From positions 62,001 to 126,000 of the forward strand of contig JAFIEO010000017.1 in the NCBI GenBank assembly GCA_020832445.1: a stretch of DNA of 64,000 nt. Direction: 5' to 3'. The translations under genes were made by a program, and so were the position numbers. A model generated the notes under the pieces. The model did no database searches. It was given only the letters and a program-made list of their open reading frames with translations, and was not told the origin of the DNA. Shown here piece by piece: positions 9,539-18,812 of this stretch. Position 1 is the first letter of the stretch, and the number at the start of each line of letters is the position of its first letter. This stretch comes from Paracoccaceae bacterium (lineage in GTDB: Bacteria; Pseudomonadota; Alphaproteobacteria; Rhodobacterales; Rhodobacteraceae).

Positions 9539-11545
9539 TTAATCCCCTGCCGCGCGGCCCTTCAGGGCGACAATGCCCTTTGGCCGGAACTGAATGAACA
9601 AAATGATGAACAGCACCATATAGGTCTGTGCGGCCAGCGTGTTGGTGGGGTTGAACCATTCAATCCCCTTTTGCAGCGCGCCAATAAGCCCCGCGCCCGC
9701 CAATGTGCCGAATACCGAACCGACACCGCCCACAACCACGGTCATGAAGCTTTGCACGATGTAGTTCGCGCCCATTTCCGATGTGACCTGCGCATACATG
9801 CCAATCGCCACGCCCGCGACACCCGCAATGCCCGACCCAAGGCCGAAGGTCAGCATGTTGATGCGGTCGGGGTTGATGCCCATGCTGGCCGCCATGCCGG
9901 GGTTTTGCGTCACGGCGCGCACTTCCAGACCCAGCCTTGTGCGGTTCAGGATGAACAGCAACAGCAGCAAAAAGGCCAGCGCCATGAAAAATATGCCCAC
10001 CCGAAGCGTGCTGATGCTGACAATATCATTCAGCGCCAGCGACCCCGCCAGCCAATCGGGCGCGGTCAGGGGGCGGGCCTGCGTGCCAAAGATGTTCTTG
10101 GCCAGTTGTTGCAGCGCGATGGAAATGCCGAATGTGGCCAGCAGCGTTTCCAGCGGGCGGGTATACAGATGGCGGATGACCAGCCGTTCCATCGCAACCC
10201 CTGCCGCGAATGTCACGCCAAATGCCAGCGGCAAGGCCACCACCAGCGACACTGTGTAGTCAGGGATCAGGGTTTGCACCACATAGCCGGTATAGGCCCC
10301 CATCATGATAAATTCGCCATGCGCCATGTTGATAACGCGCATCACCCCGAAGGTGATGGCCAGCCCGATGGCCGCCAGAAAGAAGATTGACGCCAGCGAC
10401 AGCGCATCAAGTGACAGGCTAAGGGCCTGAAACGCGCCGATACGGGTTCGCGTGCTGTCAAGGGCGGTGCTTGCGGCGTCGGTCACCGTAGCGTCCGGTT
10501 CCAGATAGGCATCGAAAAAGACATATTGCGCAACCGCCGCTTCCATATCGGCCTGTGTCACCAGTGGCGGCACAGTGCCCGCATCCTGCAAGGCGCGGTA
10601 TGCGGTGCGGCGTGCCTCATCCGTGTCAAGCTGGTGAACCGGAATGCCGCCCACGGCACCATCCACAACATTGGCGCGCAGCGCATCGCGGATGGCATTG
10701 CGCCCCGGCCGTGGCGGGAACAGCCCCGCATCGGACAAAACCCTATAGGCAGCATGCAGGTCCATATCCTGCCCGGGGGTGCGGATACGCGCGATGTTGG
10801 CGTCATCGGGCAGGGTTTGGGCGAAATCGCTGCGGGTTTGCAAAAGCTGGTTCAACACGCGCCGCGCTTCGGTGGAAATATCGCCGCGCAGCCCGTCAAT
10901 GGCATCGACGCGTGTTGCGGTGTCGGTGGTGAACCGCGCGTTCAGCAGGTCCAGCAAGCGTTCCATGCGCGCGGCAATACGCGCGTCTGTTTCCGCGTCC
11001 AGTGCCAGTTCCAGCGCCGGTATCTGTTCGGGATCGGGGCTTCTGGTGGCCGATTCCAGTGCCGCGATACGCCGCGCGGGGTCGGGGTTCATCAATTCGA
11101 ACTGCACAAGGGCTGCGTTGATTTCACGCCGCACGCCCGCATTGGGGCGTATCTGGTTCACATCGCGGGTGCTGACCTGTTCCACGACTGCGCCAGTGTC
11201 GATGTCGATCAATTCAACCATGCCGCCGGTTTCATGTGCCACGAAAAACAACCCGTCTTCGGGGCGTTCCACAATGCCGCGATCCTGCCATGCGCGCAAA
11301 AATTCCACTGTGCCGGGCGCGTCGCGTTCCAGCAGGGCCGACAGAACATCGGGCACCGTGCCGCGTGACGGGCTTGCGACCTGCGCCTGCACGGTTTGCA
11401 GCACATCCTGCAAGGGCGTGTCGCTGGTGCTTTGGGCATGCGCGGCTGTGGGGGCGGCTATGGGGGCCACGAAAAGACCAAGGAATATCAGGCACGCGCA
11501 CAACGGCACGCGGCGAAGACGTCGCAACATGGCAGGGGCTTTCAT
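9539..11545 (-). CDS. urtB: Urea ABC transporter permease UrtB, with long periplasmic N-terminal region
   Basis: At 668 residues this is longer than a plain LivH permease (about 300). After a signal-like segment (CACLIFLGLFVAPIAAPTAAHA) come some 340 soluble residues rich in HEAT-like helical stretches (for example RIAALESATRSPD and LALDAETDARIAARM). The permease domain starts near residue 370 with FFLAAIGLAITFGVMRVINMAHGEF and runs to the end, with the coupling loop RAVTQNPGMAASMGIN. UrtB proteins commonly have such an extension, whose role is not established. The start at 11545 is inferred from the signal peptide; the ribosome site is weak. Confidence 0.92.
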   Translation of the reverse strand: MKAPAMLRRLRRVPLCACLIFLGLFVAPIAAPTAAHAQSTSDTPLQDVLQTVQAQVASPSRGTVPDVLSALLERDAPGTVEFLRAWQDRGIVERPEDGLFFVAHETGGMVELIDIDTGAVVEQVSTRDVNQIRPNAGVRREINAALVQFELMNPDPARRIAALESATRSPDPEQIPALELALDAETDARIAARMERLLDLLNARFTTDTATRVDAIDGLRGDISTEARRVLNQLLQTRSDFAQTLPDDANIARIRTPGQDMDLHAAYRVLSDAGLFPPRPGRNAIRDALRANVVDGAVGGIPVHQLDTDEARRTAYRALQDAGTVPPLVTQADMEAAVAQYVFFDAYLEPDATVTDAASTALDSTRTRIGAFQALSLSLDALSLASIFFLAAIGLAITFGVMRVINMAHGEFIMMGAYTGYVVQTLIPDYTVSLVVALPLAFGVTFAAGVAMERLVIRHLYTRPLETLLATFGISIALQQLAKNIFGTQARPLTAPDWLAGSLALNDIVSISTLRVGIFFMALAFLLLLLFILNRTRLGLEVRAVTQNPGMAASMGINPDRINMLTFGLGSGIAGVAGVAIGMYAQVTSEMGANYIVQSFMTVVVGGVGSVFGTLAGAGLIGALQKGIEWFNPTNTLAAQTYMVLFIILFIQFRPKGIVALKGRAAGD

Positions 11546-11610
11546 ATCTTCAGGCAGGACGCAACTCAGAGAAAGGGGATGCAAACCCTTGGGCCTGCAT
11601 CCCGTCTTGC

Positions 11611-12894
11611 TTAGTAGTTGGATGTCAGCTGGACACAGGTTTCAGTGGCTGTGTCGAACATGCCGCAACCCAGTTCCTGCCAGTCGCTGACCAGCGTGGC
11701 ACTTTCGTCCAGATAGGGGGTCCATGCGGCGCCTTCGACTTCGCCGGTCTGGCTGATGATGTCGAATTGCCCGTCAGCACGGATTTCGCCAATCAGAACC
11801 GGCTTGGCCAGATGGTGGTTGGGCAGCATGACAGCGGTGCCGCCGGTCAGGTTGGGAACTTCCTGACCCCACATGGCTTCGCGCACAGCGTCCACATCGG
11901 TGGTGCCAGCCGCTTCGACCGCATTTACCCACATGTTGAAGCCGATGTAATGGGCCTCCATCGGGTCATTGGTCACGCGGCTGTCATCGCCGATGAAGTC
12001 ATGCCAGGCGGCGATGAAGGCTTCATTTTCGGGCGTGTCTGCCGACATGAAGTAGTTCCACGCGGCCAGATGGCCAACAAGGCGCGATGTGTCGAGGCCC
12101 GAAAGCTCTTCCTCGCCTACAGAAAACGCAACTACGGGAATGTCATCCGCGCTGACGCCCTGCGCGGCCAGTTCGGTGTAAAAGCCGATATTGGCGTCAC
12201 CGTTGATGGTGGAAATCACGCCGACCTGTTTGCCGCCTGCGCCAAGGGCCACGACATCGGACACAATGGTGGACCAGTCTGAATGACCAAACGGGGTGTA
12301 ATTTACAAAAATATCTTCAGCCGCAATGCCTTTGGACAACAAGTAAGCTTCAAGAATGGCATTGGTGGTGCGGGGATACACATAATCCGTGCCCAGAAGC
12401 GCGAAGCTTTCAACGCCCAGTTCTTCAAGGAAGTAATCCACGGCCGGAATGGCCTGCTGGTTAGGGGCAGCGCCAGTGTAGAACACATTGCGCGAGCTTT
12501 CCTGCCCTTCATACTGGACCGGATAGAACATCAGCCCGTTCAGTTCTTCCAGAACCGGCAGCACGGCCTTGCGGCTGACCGATGTCCAGGCCCCGAAAAT
12601 GACGTCCACGTCATTGACGGTCAGCAATTCGCGGGCACGTTCGGCAAAAAGCGGCCAATCCGATGCAGGGTCCACAACGACGGCTTCGATTTCACAGCCC
12701 AACAGGCCGCCTGCGGTGTTTTGCTGGTCAATCAGCATCAACATAACATCGCGCAGCGTGGTTTCGGAAATGGCCATACTGCCAGACAGCGAATGCAGCA
12801 CACCGACCTTGATCGGGCAATCGGCAAATGCAGGACCGGACGTGATCAGTAACGCCGAGGCCGCAGCAGAAGCAAGCAGGGTTTTGGTTGTCAT
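11611..12894 (-). CDS. urtA: Urea ABC transporter substrate-binding protein UrtA
   Basis: A 427-residue periplasmic binding protein of the AmiC/NMT1-like group. It has a signal peptide (LLASAAASALLITSGPAFA, cleavage near residue 25) followed by the canonical UrtA start CPIKVGVLHSLSGSMAISE, and LMFYPVQYEGQE and HYIGFNMWVNAVE motifs that separate UrtA from LivJ-type proteins. ATG 12894 is chosen because AAGGAG lies 10 bases upstream, whereas the ATG at 12903 would almost touch it. This is the first gene of urtABCDE. The 66-base space to urtB contains no obvious strong terminator, so UrtA may be made in excess by other means. Confidence 0.96.
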   Translation of the reverse strand: MTTKTLLASAAASALLITSGPAFADCPIKVGVLHSLSGSMAISETTLRDVMLMLIDQQNTAGGLLGCEIEAVVVDPASDWPLFAERARELLTVNDVDVIFGAWTSVSRKAVLPVLEELNGLMFYPVQYEGQESSRNVFYTGAAPNQQAIPAVDYFLEELGVESFALLGTDYVYPRTTNAILEAYLLSKGIAAEDIFVNYTPFGHSDWSTIVSDVVALGAGGKQVGVISTINGDANIGFYTELAAQGVSADDIPVVAFSVGEEELSGLDTSRLVGHLAAWNYFMSADTPENEAFIAAWHDFIGDDSRVTNDPMEAHYIGFNMWVNAVEAAGTTDVDAVREAMWGQEVPNLTGGTAVMLPNHHLAKPVLIGEIRADGQFDIISQTGEVEGAAWTPYLDESATLVSDWQELGCGMFDTATETCVQLTSNY

Positions 12895-13180
12895 AAGACG
12901 CATTCTCCTTTGATGATCTTATGCGACTGACGGTCCGGGTTGAATCACGCGTTCAAGTCCCCATATCCGTCAGAGCAGCATTCTTGTTGCCATGTCCAAC
13001 GGTCAGCATCTGCCAGGATCGGGCCGTTGGGCATGTTTGGTGCTGATCTTTCAGCCAGCAAATATGTTGTGTCGCGCAGGCGTGGCTGATGCAATTTCAG
13101 GGTGCGTTGATGTGCATCCTTCTGGGGCGGGTTTGGGCTTATGCCCGAAAATTAGGCGAAATCACGCGCTTGTGTCTAAT

Positions 13181-13206
13181 AATATTGCTGCATTGCAGCG
13201 TAATAT
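13181..13206. promoter_or_regulatory. Palindrome with TGCTGC-N2-TGCA core upstream of urtA
   Basis: The core CTGC-ATT-GCAG is a perfect inverted repeat embedded in an imperfect larger dyad (AATATTGCTGCA / TGCAGCGTAATAT). It fits the CTGC-N3-GCAG operator described for alphaproteobacterial PhaR proteins and matches the sites in front of pha genes in this window. It lies about 290 bases upstream of urtA. Function is inferred only from pattern. Confidence 0.45.
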
Positions 13207-13313
13207 CTGCAAAAGCTGGGCGAAGATTTTGTGCAGTGTCGCCCGCAAAATAGGCAACATGTTCAGGATTCGGGAACCTGAAGGCGTGTGGCCGCGCCCG
13301 ATGGGGAAGTTTT

Positions 13314-13336
13314 GAGTATTTTTGGCAAGATGAAGC
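13314..13336 (+). repeat. Dispersed intergenic element GAGTATTT-N4-CAAGATGAAGC, copy 1
   Basis: This 23-base stretch matches a second copy at 53173-53195 at 20 of 23 positions, with the differences confined to the N4 core. From memory, similar strings recur in intergenic DNA of many Rhodobacteraceae; no role is known to me. Confidence 0.5.
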
Positions 13337-13409
13337 CCCGTGCCGCGTATCGGTGCGGCCCGTTGCATAGCCTTTCATCGGGCAATGCGGTCCAGTTTTG
13401 AGGGCTGGA

Positions 13410-14078
13410 TCAGGCGCTTTTCTGTTGAATGGTTTGCGCGGGGTCGGGGCGCAGAACAAGGCCGCCTTCGCGTTGCAAAAACGCCACCACCGCATCCAGC
13501 CCGCGGCCCTGTTTCAGGCTGGCCATGACATAGGGCAAGTGGCCGCGCGCGCGCTGCGTGTCGTGTTCCAGCAACACCGGATCAACGCCCACATGCGGGG
13601 CCAGATCAATCTTGTTGACGACCAGCATGTCGGATTTGGTGACCCCCGGCCCGCGTTTGCGCGGTATATCCTGCCCTGCTGCGGTGTCGATCACATAGAT
13701 GGTGATATCCGCCAGTTCCGGCGAGAAGGTCGCAGCCAGATTGTCGCCGCCCGATTCAATCAGTATCAGGTCCAGATCGGGGAAGGCGTGGTTCAGATCT
13801 GCAATAGCGGCAAGGTTGATGCTGGCATCTTCGCGGATGGCTGTGTGCGGGCAACCGCCGGTTTCCACGCCGCGAATGCGCTCGGCAGACAGCACCTGCG
13901 CGCGCACCAGCGCGTCCGCATCTTCGCGGGTGTAGATGTCATTGGTGATGACCGCCATGGAACAGCGCGGCGCAAGTGCGCGTGCCAGATGTTCGGTCAG
14001 TGTTGTTTTGCCCGCACCTACGGGGCCGCCGATACCCACGCGCAACGGGCCGTGCATGTTGGAAGGCGTTGTGTTCAT
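13410..14078 (-). CDS. ureG: Urease accessory GTPase UreG
   Basis: A 222-residue SIMIBI-class GTPase that drives nickel delivery to urease with UreE, UreF and UreD. It has the P-loop [11 protein letters not shown] near residue 20, the metal-binding [15 protein letters not shown] motif near residue 68 (the CPH dyad binds Ni/Zn at the dimer interface), [15 protein letters not shown] near residue 105 and the NKIDLAP guanine-specificity motif near residue 151. Its start overlaps the ureF stop in an ATGA junction. It closes the urease operon. Confidence 0.97.
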   Translation of the reverse strand: MNTTPSNMHGPLRVGIGGPVGAGKTTLTEHLARALAPRCSMAVITNDIYTREDADALVRAQVLSAERIRGVETGGCPHTAIREDASINLAAIADLNHAFPDLDLILIESGGDNLAATFSPELADITIYVIDTAAGQDIPRKRGPGVTKSDMLVVNKIDLAPHVGVDPVLLEHDTQRARGHLPYVMASLKQGRGLDAVVAFLQREGGLVLRPDPAQTIQQKSA

Positions 14079-14713
14079 GTCCGGTAAAGCCTTGTTTCCT
14101 TGGTTTCATGGTGCATTGCGGCCAGATCGGCGGCAAGGCAGGAATTCGCGAATGCGTCGGGGTCTGCGGTTTGCGCGCGCGTGGCGACATCTATGATGAC
14201 GGGCAGCAGATCAGCCAGCACTTTCTGGCCTGCACTTTGCCCCAGCGGGATATGTTTGACCCCCATGGTGACCAGATTGCTGGCAAAGCCCTGAAGATAC
14301 AGCGCAATCACGTCCCTTGCGGGCAGGTCAAGGGGCCGCGCGGCGCAGGCCACAGCCAAGGGCAGGGTGCGCGGGGCGAGTGTCTGGCCCGTCATGATGC
14401 CAAGGGTGCGCGCGAAGGCAGCCCCTTGTTCGCGGGCCTCGCACAGGCGTTCGGCGCAGGGTTGCAATGCCACACTAAGCGCGTCCAGCGCATCCGGATC
14501 CGCGCCATCTTTCAGCGCCTGCGCCATCAGAACGGCATCCTGCCAGCCGGTGCCGAACTGCACCACATCGGCCAGCCAGTCGCGCAGACTGCCTGCATCA
14601 TGCACGCAGCCATCGGCAATGACCTGTTCCAGCCCGTGGCTATAGGCAAAGGCGCCGGTCGGGAATGCGGGGGACAGCCATTGAACAAGGGTCAGTGCGG
14701 CGGGGGACAGCAT
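14075..14713 (-). CDS. ureF: Urease accessory protein UreF
   Basis: A 212-residue all-helical protein that links UreG to UreD during nickel insertion into urease. The family start [23 protein letters not shown] is clear at residues 7-28, and the central region has the [12 protein letters not shown] and [14 protein letters not shown] segments typical of UreF. It starts 3 bases after ureE and overlaps ureG by 4 bases, so the three are translationally linked. Confidence 0.95.
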   Translation of the reverse strand: MLSPAALTLVQWLSPAFPTGAFAYSHGLEQVIADGCVHDAGSLRDWLADVVQFGTGWQDAVLMAQALKDGADPDALDALSVALQPCAERLCEAREQGAAFARTLGIMTGQTLAPRTLPLAVACAARPLDLPARDVIALYLQGFASNLVTMGVKHIPLGQSAGQKVLADLLPVIIDVATRAQTADPDAFANSCLAADLAAMHHETKETRLYRT

Positions 14714-14716
14714 GGT

Positions 14717-15241
14717 TCAGGCGTGGGTGTGGTGATGGTGGTCGTGATCATGGCCATGTGCATGCCCATGATCATGGCTATGGCGGGTGTCCGGCCCATG
14801 CGAATGGCCCATCGTGCGGCCATGGCCATAAGCCCCCCCTTCGGGTGTGAAGGGGCCACTGATATGGCGCAGGCTGGCCCCCAGCTGGCTTAACATGGCT
14901 TCAATCACATGATCGCGGCGGATCAGCAGGCGGTTTGCTTCAATCTGGCAGGGCGTGTGGCGGTTGCCGATATGCCATGCAAGGCGGGGCAGATCGCCGG
15001 TGACTTCGATCAGGGGTTCGTCAGCGGCGACGATTTCCAGTGTGGTGCCGTCTGCCAGCTCAAAGCCCCAATAGGCATCAAGGTTTGTGACTTCAGGCAA
15101 GTTTACCATGAAGCCGCGCCCTTCGGCGGTGTTCAGGCGTTTGCGCCGGATCATGCGCCCGTCATAATCCAGTATGACCGCGCCGTCGCAGCGGTCGGGG
15201 CGGGTTTTCAAAAGCCGGTTCAGGGGGGGAAGGTCGGTCAT
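14717..15241 (-). CDS. ureE: Urease accessory nickel metallochaperone UreE
   Basis: A 174-residue nickel-binding chaperone. The N-terminal peptide-binding domain and the C-terminal metal domain are present (GNRHTPCQIEANRLLIRRDHVIE holds the conserved Ni-binding histidine). The last 37 residues are a histidine-rich tail with about 15 His (HSHDHGHAHGHDHDHHHHTHA begins near residue 154), a nickel store as in Klebsiella UreE. The ATG overlaps the stop of the small upstream ORF (ATGA), so its translation should depend on that ORF. Confidence 0.96.
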   Translation of the reverse strand: MTDLPPLNRLLKTRPDRCDGAVILDYDGRMIRRKRLNTAEGRGFMVNLPEVTNLDAYWGFELADGTTLEIVAADEPLIEVTGDLPRLAWHIGNRHTPCQIEANRLLIRRDHVIEAMLSQLGASLRHISGPFTPEGGAYGHGRTMGHSHGPDTRHSHDHGHAHGHDHDHHHHTHA

Positions 15242-15471
15242 TTTGCACCTATGTGGAAAAGATCACGATAAACATGCGCCGCCAATCCGCGCCGGTTCAG
15301 GCCCATGGACGCAAGCGCGCCGTCTGGCAGGCGGTCAAGGCGCGCAAATTCGGCTTCGCGCGCCGTGCGGGATTGCGATGGGTTGCAGCCAAATCCGGTA
15401 GAGGCAAGAAAACAGTCAAGCCGCCGGGATTGCTGCGGACTAAGGTTTGAATTTGCCGGTCGTTGTCGCAT
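15238..15471 (-). CDS. Small DUF1127-like protein inside the urease operon
   Basis: A 77-residue frame between ureC and ureE. ATG 15471 follows GGAGG at 6 bases, a strong ribosome site, and its TGA overlaps the ureE ATG. The C-terminal half, ARLDRLPDGALASMGLNRRGLAAHVYRDLF, resembles DUF1127 proteins (L-x2-L-x2-x2-L-x2-GL-x-R-x2-I-x2-HV). The N-terminal part holds two cysteines (LDCFLASTGFGCNP). DUF1127 proteins are short arginine-rich proteins, some linked to phosphate metabolism, RNA turnover or stress. No link with urease is known to me. A longer frame upstream to 15627 is not supported by a ribosome site. Confidence 0.65.
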   Translation of the reverse strand: MRQRPANSNLSPQQSRRLDCFLASTGFGCNPSQSRTAREAEFARLDRLPDGALASMGLNRRGLAAHVYRDLFHIGAK

Positions 15472-15626
15472 TTCACCCTCCGTCAGGTAGAAACACTCCT
15501 CCCACGGATATGCAGTATCACAGCAGGGGGTAAATTTCTTCTCAACAGCGCGTGCGCAATGCTGCGCTGCGGCATTTTTTGCGCGACTGTTGCATCCTTG
15601 CGCCAGACTTGGGTGAAACATGGGCA

Positions 15627-17372
15627 TCAGAACAGGAAATACCGCTGCGCAAGCGGCAGTTCGGTTGCCGGTTCGCAGGTCAGAAGCACACCATCGGCGC
15701 GCACTTCATAGGTTTCGGGGTCGACTTCGATCTGCGGGGTGGCGCTGTTCAGGCGCATGTCGGATTTGCCGATTTCGCGGCAGTTCTCCACTGCAAGCGT
15801 GGATTTTGCCAGCCCCAGTTCCGCGCCGATGCCTGCGGATTGCCCCGCCTGCGACACGAACACCACGGCAGACTGTTCAACCGCCCGCCCGAAGGCCCCG
15901 AACATGGGGCGCGAATGCATGGGCTGCACGGGGATGGACGCGTTGGGATCGCCCATCTGCGCCACGACGATGGACCCGCCCATCAGCACCATTTCAGGCT
16001 TCGCGCCGAAAAATGCGGGCGACCACAGGACCAGATCGGCGCGCTTGCCTTCTTCCACGCTGCCGATATGGCGCGACATGCCATGCACGATTGCGGGGTT
16101 GATGGTGTATTTCGCAATATAGCGGCGCACGCGGAAATTGTCGTTGTCGCCGGACTCCTCGGCCAGCCGCCCGCGCTGGAGTTTCATCTTATGGGCGGTC
16201 TGCCATGTGCGCGTGATCACCTCGCCCACGCGGCCCATGGCCTGACTGTCCGATGAAATCACCGAAAACGCGCCCATGTCATGCAATATATCTTCGGCCG
16301 CGATGGTTTCGCGCCGGATGCGCGATTCAGCAAAGGCCACATCTTCGGGCACCTTGCGGTCCAGATGGTGGCACACCATCAGCATGTCCAGATGTTCCTC
16401 GATGGTGTTGACAGTGTAGGGCATGGTCGGATTGGTGGAGCTGGGCAGGATATTCTGGCTGCTGACCACCTTGATGATATCGGGCGCATGGCCGCCACCC
16501 GCCCCTTCGGTATGAAAGGCGTGGATGGTGCGGCCCTTGATGGCTGCAATGGTGTTTTCCACAAACCCCGATTCATTCAGCGTGTCCGTGTGGATCATGA
16601 CCTGAATATCGGTTTCATCCGCGACACTCAGGCAGCAATCAATCGCGGCGGGCGTGGTGCCCCAGTCTTCGTGCAGTTTCAACGCCGCCGCGCCCGCGCG
16701 CACCTGTTCGTGCAGCGCGTCAGGCAGGCTGGCATTGCCCTTGCCCGCGAAGGCCAGATTCATGGGAAACGCATCCGCGGCCTGCATCATCCGGCCCAGA
16801 TGCCACGGGCCGGGGGTGCAGGTGGTGGCCAATGTGCCATGCGCAGGCCCGGTGCCGCCCCCCAGCATGGTGGTCAGGCCCGAATGCAGCGCATCGTCAA
16901 TCTGTTGGGGGCAGATGAAATGGATATGCGCATCAAACCCGCCTGCGGTCAGGATTTTGCCTTCGCCCGCGATGATTTCGGTGCCCGGCCCGATGATGAC
17001 ATCAACACCGGGTTGGGTGTCGGGGTTTCCGGCCTTGCCGATCTTGGCAATACGCCCGCCGCGCAGGCCCACATCGGCCTTGATGATGCCGGTGTAATCC
17101 ACGATCAGCGCATTGGTGATGACGGTATCCATGGCGCCTTGTGCGCGGGTCAGTTGGGACTGGCCCATCCCGTCGCGGATGACCTTGCCGCCGCCGAACT
17201 TGACCTCCTCGCCGTAGCGCGCGCTGTTTGGCCCGCTGCCGCCGCCTGCGCGTTCGGTGATCAGGTCGCGTTCCACCTCGATTATCAAATCGGTATCGCC
17301 CAGCCGCACCTTGTCGCCCACAGTGGGGCCATACATGTCGGCATAGGCTTCGCGTGTGATCTTGTATGACAT
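15627..17372 (-). CDS. ureC: Urease alpha (catalytic) subunit
   Basis: The 581-residue catalytic subunit hydrolysing urea to ammonia and carbamate. Nickel ligands and active-site residues are all visible: HIH at residues 149-151, the lysine that is carbamylated at 232 (in LKLHEDWG), [10 protein letters not shown] near 261, [12 protein letters not shown] near 287, and the flap MVCHH with Cys334-His335. It is a few residues longer than the common 567-570. It begins one base after the ureB stop. The stop is followed by about 155 bases before the small ORF preceding ureE. Confidence 0.98.
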   Translation of the reverse strand: MSYKITREAYADMYGPTVGDKVRLGDTDLIIEVERDLITERAGGGSGPNSARYGEEVKFGGGKVIRDGMGQSQLTRAQGAMDTVITNALIVDYTGIIKADVGLRGGRIAKIGKAGNPDTQPGVDVIIGPGTEIIAGEGKILTAGGFDAHIHFICPQQIDDALHSGLTTMLGGGTGPAHGTLATTCTPGPWHLGRMMQAADAFPMNLAFAGKGNASLPDALHEQVRAGAAALKLHEDWGTTPAAIDCCLSVADETDIQVMIHTDTLNESGFVENTIAAIKGRTIHAFHTEGAGGGHAPDIIKVVSSQNILPSSTNPTMPYTVNTIEEHLDMLMVCHHLDRKVPEDVAFAESRIRRETIAAEDILHDMGAFSVISSDSQAMGRVGEVITRTWQTAHKMKLQRGRLAEESGDNDNFRVRRYIAKYTINPAIVHGMSRHIGSVEEGKRADLVLWSPAFFGAKPEMVLMGGSIVVAQMGDPNASIPVQPMHSRPMFGAFGRAVEQSAVVFVSQAGQSAGIGAELGLAKSTLAVENCREIGKSDMRLNSATPQIEVDPETYEVRADGVLLTCEPATELPLAQRYFLF

Positions 17373-17678
17373 TTACAGCGCCCCCATAACCTTGCCATTG
17401 AACCCGTAGACCTTGCGCGCCCCGCCATAGGGCACCAGCGACACGTCGCGCCGCTGGCCCGGCTCAAAGCGCACTGCGGTTCCGGCAGCAATGTCCAGCC
17501 GCAACCCGTGGGCGGCAGCGCGGTCAAATTCAAGCCCGGCATTGGCTTCGGCGAAATGGAAATGGCTGCCCACCTGAATGGGCCGGTCGCCGGTATTGGC
17601 AACCATCAGCGTGGTGACCGGCTGGCCTGCATTCACTTCGATCTCGCCATCAGGGGTGAATATCTGTCCGGGGATCAT
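17373..17678 (-). CDS. ureB: Urease beta subunit
   Basis: A 101-residue structural subunit of the urease (ABC)3 trimer. It starts [16 protein letters not shown] and carries the family blocks [17 protein letters not shown] near residue 30 and [21 protein letters not shown] near residue 65. The longer upstream frame is rejected because it would overlap ureA heavily; ATG 17678 has AAAGGG upstream. The start overlaps the ureA stop (ATGA). Confidence 0.97.
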   Translation of the reverse strand: MIPGQIFTPDGEIEVNAGQPVTTLMVANTGDRPIQVGSHFHFAEANAGLEFDRAAAHGLRLDIAAGTAVRFEPGQRRDVSLVPYGGARKVYGFNGKVMGAL

Positions 17679-17992
17679 GTGGGTGCCCTTTCGCGGATGG
17701 GGTGGTGAACGGTGACCAGTTTTGTGCCATCGGGAAAGGTGGCTTCGACCTGCACGGAATGGATCATGGATGGAATGCCGTCCATGCATTGATCAGCCGT
17801 GATGACATGCGCGCCAGCCTGCATCAGGTCGGCCACGCTGCGCCCGTCGCGCGCCCCTTCGACCACATAATCGGTGATCAGGGCGATGGCTTCGGGGTGG
17901 TTCAGCTTGACGCCGCGCGCCAGCCGGTTGCGCGCAACCATGGCGGCCAGTGCCACCAGAAGCTTGTCTTTTTCACGGGGGTTCAGGTTCAT
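17675..17992 (-). CDS. ureA: Urease gamma subunit
   Basis: A 105-residue structural subunit. It begins [20 protein letters not shown] and contains [23 protein letters not shown] and the C-terminal [20 protein letters not shown] block, matching UreA along its full length. It follows ureD by 10 bases and overlaps ureB by 4 bases. Confidence 0.97.
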   Translation of the reverse strand: MNLNPREKDKLLVALAAMVARNRLARGVKLNHPEAIALITDYVVEGARDGRSVADLMQAGAHVITADQCMDGIPSMIHSVQVEATFPDGTKLVTVHHPIRERAPT

Positions 17993-18002
17993 GAAGATCT
18001 AC

Positions 18003-18812
18003 TCACATTTGCCAGACACGGGGAAGGGGGGAAGGGCGCAGCGCGTGCAGCAGCCGCACCATCTGTTTGCGCAACGGCCAGTTGTCGCGTGCCATCAGGC
18101 GCACCACCAGCCGCCCCGGCATCGCGGATGCGGCGGCGTTCACGTCAGGGTCGGGGTGCAGGGCGGCGCGCGCCAGCGCCAGTTTGTCCTGCGCCCCATC
18201 TGCGACCAGAACCAGCGTGGCAAACGCACGCATGCCCGCCAGCCCTGCGGCGCGGCTGTTCAGGCGCGGGGCGTCCAGCGCCAAGGCCTCGGCATGGCAG
18301 GGGGTGTCGCCGTGCCGGACCAGCCGCCAGTCGTGAAAATCCAGCGCTGTGACATGCTCGCCCATGGCGGCGCGTCCAAGAACCACGGTTTCGGCCATCA
18401 GGCAGCTTGCGCCCGCCCCAAGGGTGATGATGGTGCGCCGGCGCAGTTGCGCGGCGTCAAACAAGATGGTTTCCTGCGGCAGCCAGTCCAGATGCGCGCC
18501 ATCCCCCACAGTCATGGCAATATCGACATGTGCTGCGCCCGATGTGCTGCGATAGGCGCGTTCGGCCGTCTGGGTGGTGGCGGTCAGGCGGCACTGCGCG
18601 CCCAAGGTAATGTTCAGGCCCAGCCTGTCGCCCCCCGTCAACCCGCCCGATGTGTTCAGAAACACCAGTTCCGGCCCCGGCAGAACAATCAGTTTGGCCG
18701 ACCCCTGCTGATACAGATCACCCAGGACGGCCCGCCCGCCTTGCGCAAAAAACTCTGCACGGGCAAGGCCCTTGCTGCGCTGGTGGGGGTCTGACAGTTT
18801 CAGCGGGATCAT
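18003..18812 (-). CDS. ureD: Urease accessory protein UreD
   Basis: A 269-residue scaffold protein that binds apo-urease and passes nickel from UreG. Family landmarks are FLNTSGGLTGGDRL near residue 60, TTQTAERAYRS near residue 85, and the LPQETILFDAAQLRRRT block near residue 115. ATG 18812 is chosen because AGAGG lies 6 bases upstream; the frame could start at 18860. It is the first gene of ureD-A-B-C-x-E-F-G and diverges from asd. Confidence 0.94.
   Translation of the reverse strand: MIPLKLSDPHQRSKGLARAEFFAQGGRAVLGDLYQQGSAKLIVLPGPELVFLNTSGGLTGGDRLGLNITLGAQCRLTATTQTAERAYRSTSGAAHVDIAMTVGDGAHLDWLPQETILFDAAQLRRRTIITLGAGASCLMAETVVLGRAAMGEHVTALDFHDWRLVRHGDTPCHAEALALDAPRLNSRAAGLAGMRAFATLVLVADGAQDKLALARAALHPDPDVNAAASAMPGRLVVRLMARDNWPLRKQMVRLLHALRPSPLPRVWQM

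Larger units (their letters stand above)
12895..13409. other. Intergenic region between the urease and urt operons
   Basis: About 515 bases without a convincing gene; frames present here lack ribosome sites and family resemblance. It must hold the urtA promoter on the minus strand. It contains the palindrome around TGCTGCATTGCA at 13186-13199, flanked by AATATT and TAATAT, and one copy of the GAGTATTT...CAAGATGAAGC element at 13314-13336 near the ureG end. Confidence 0.7.

Noticed and set aside
12992-13315. 107-codon plus-strand frame upstream of urtA
   Set aside because: No ribosome site, no recognisable domain and it covers the presumed urtA promoter.
14705-14785. CAT/GTG-rich simple repeat that looks like a tandem repeat array
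   Set aside because: It encodes the His-rich tail of UreE; codon repetition explains it.
16281-17369. 362-codon open frame on the plus strand
   Set aside because: It lies entirely antisense to ureC, whose catalytic residues are complete. It results from high GC codon bias and has no family resemblance.
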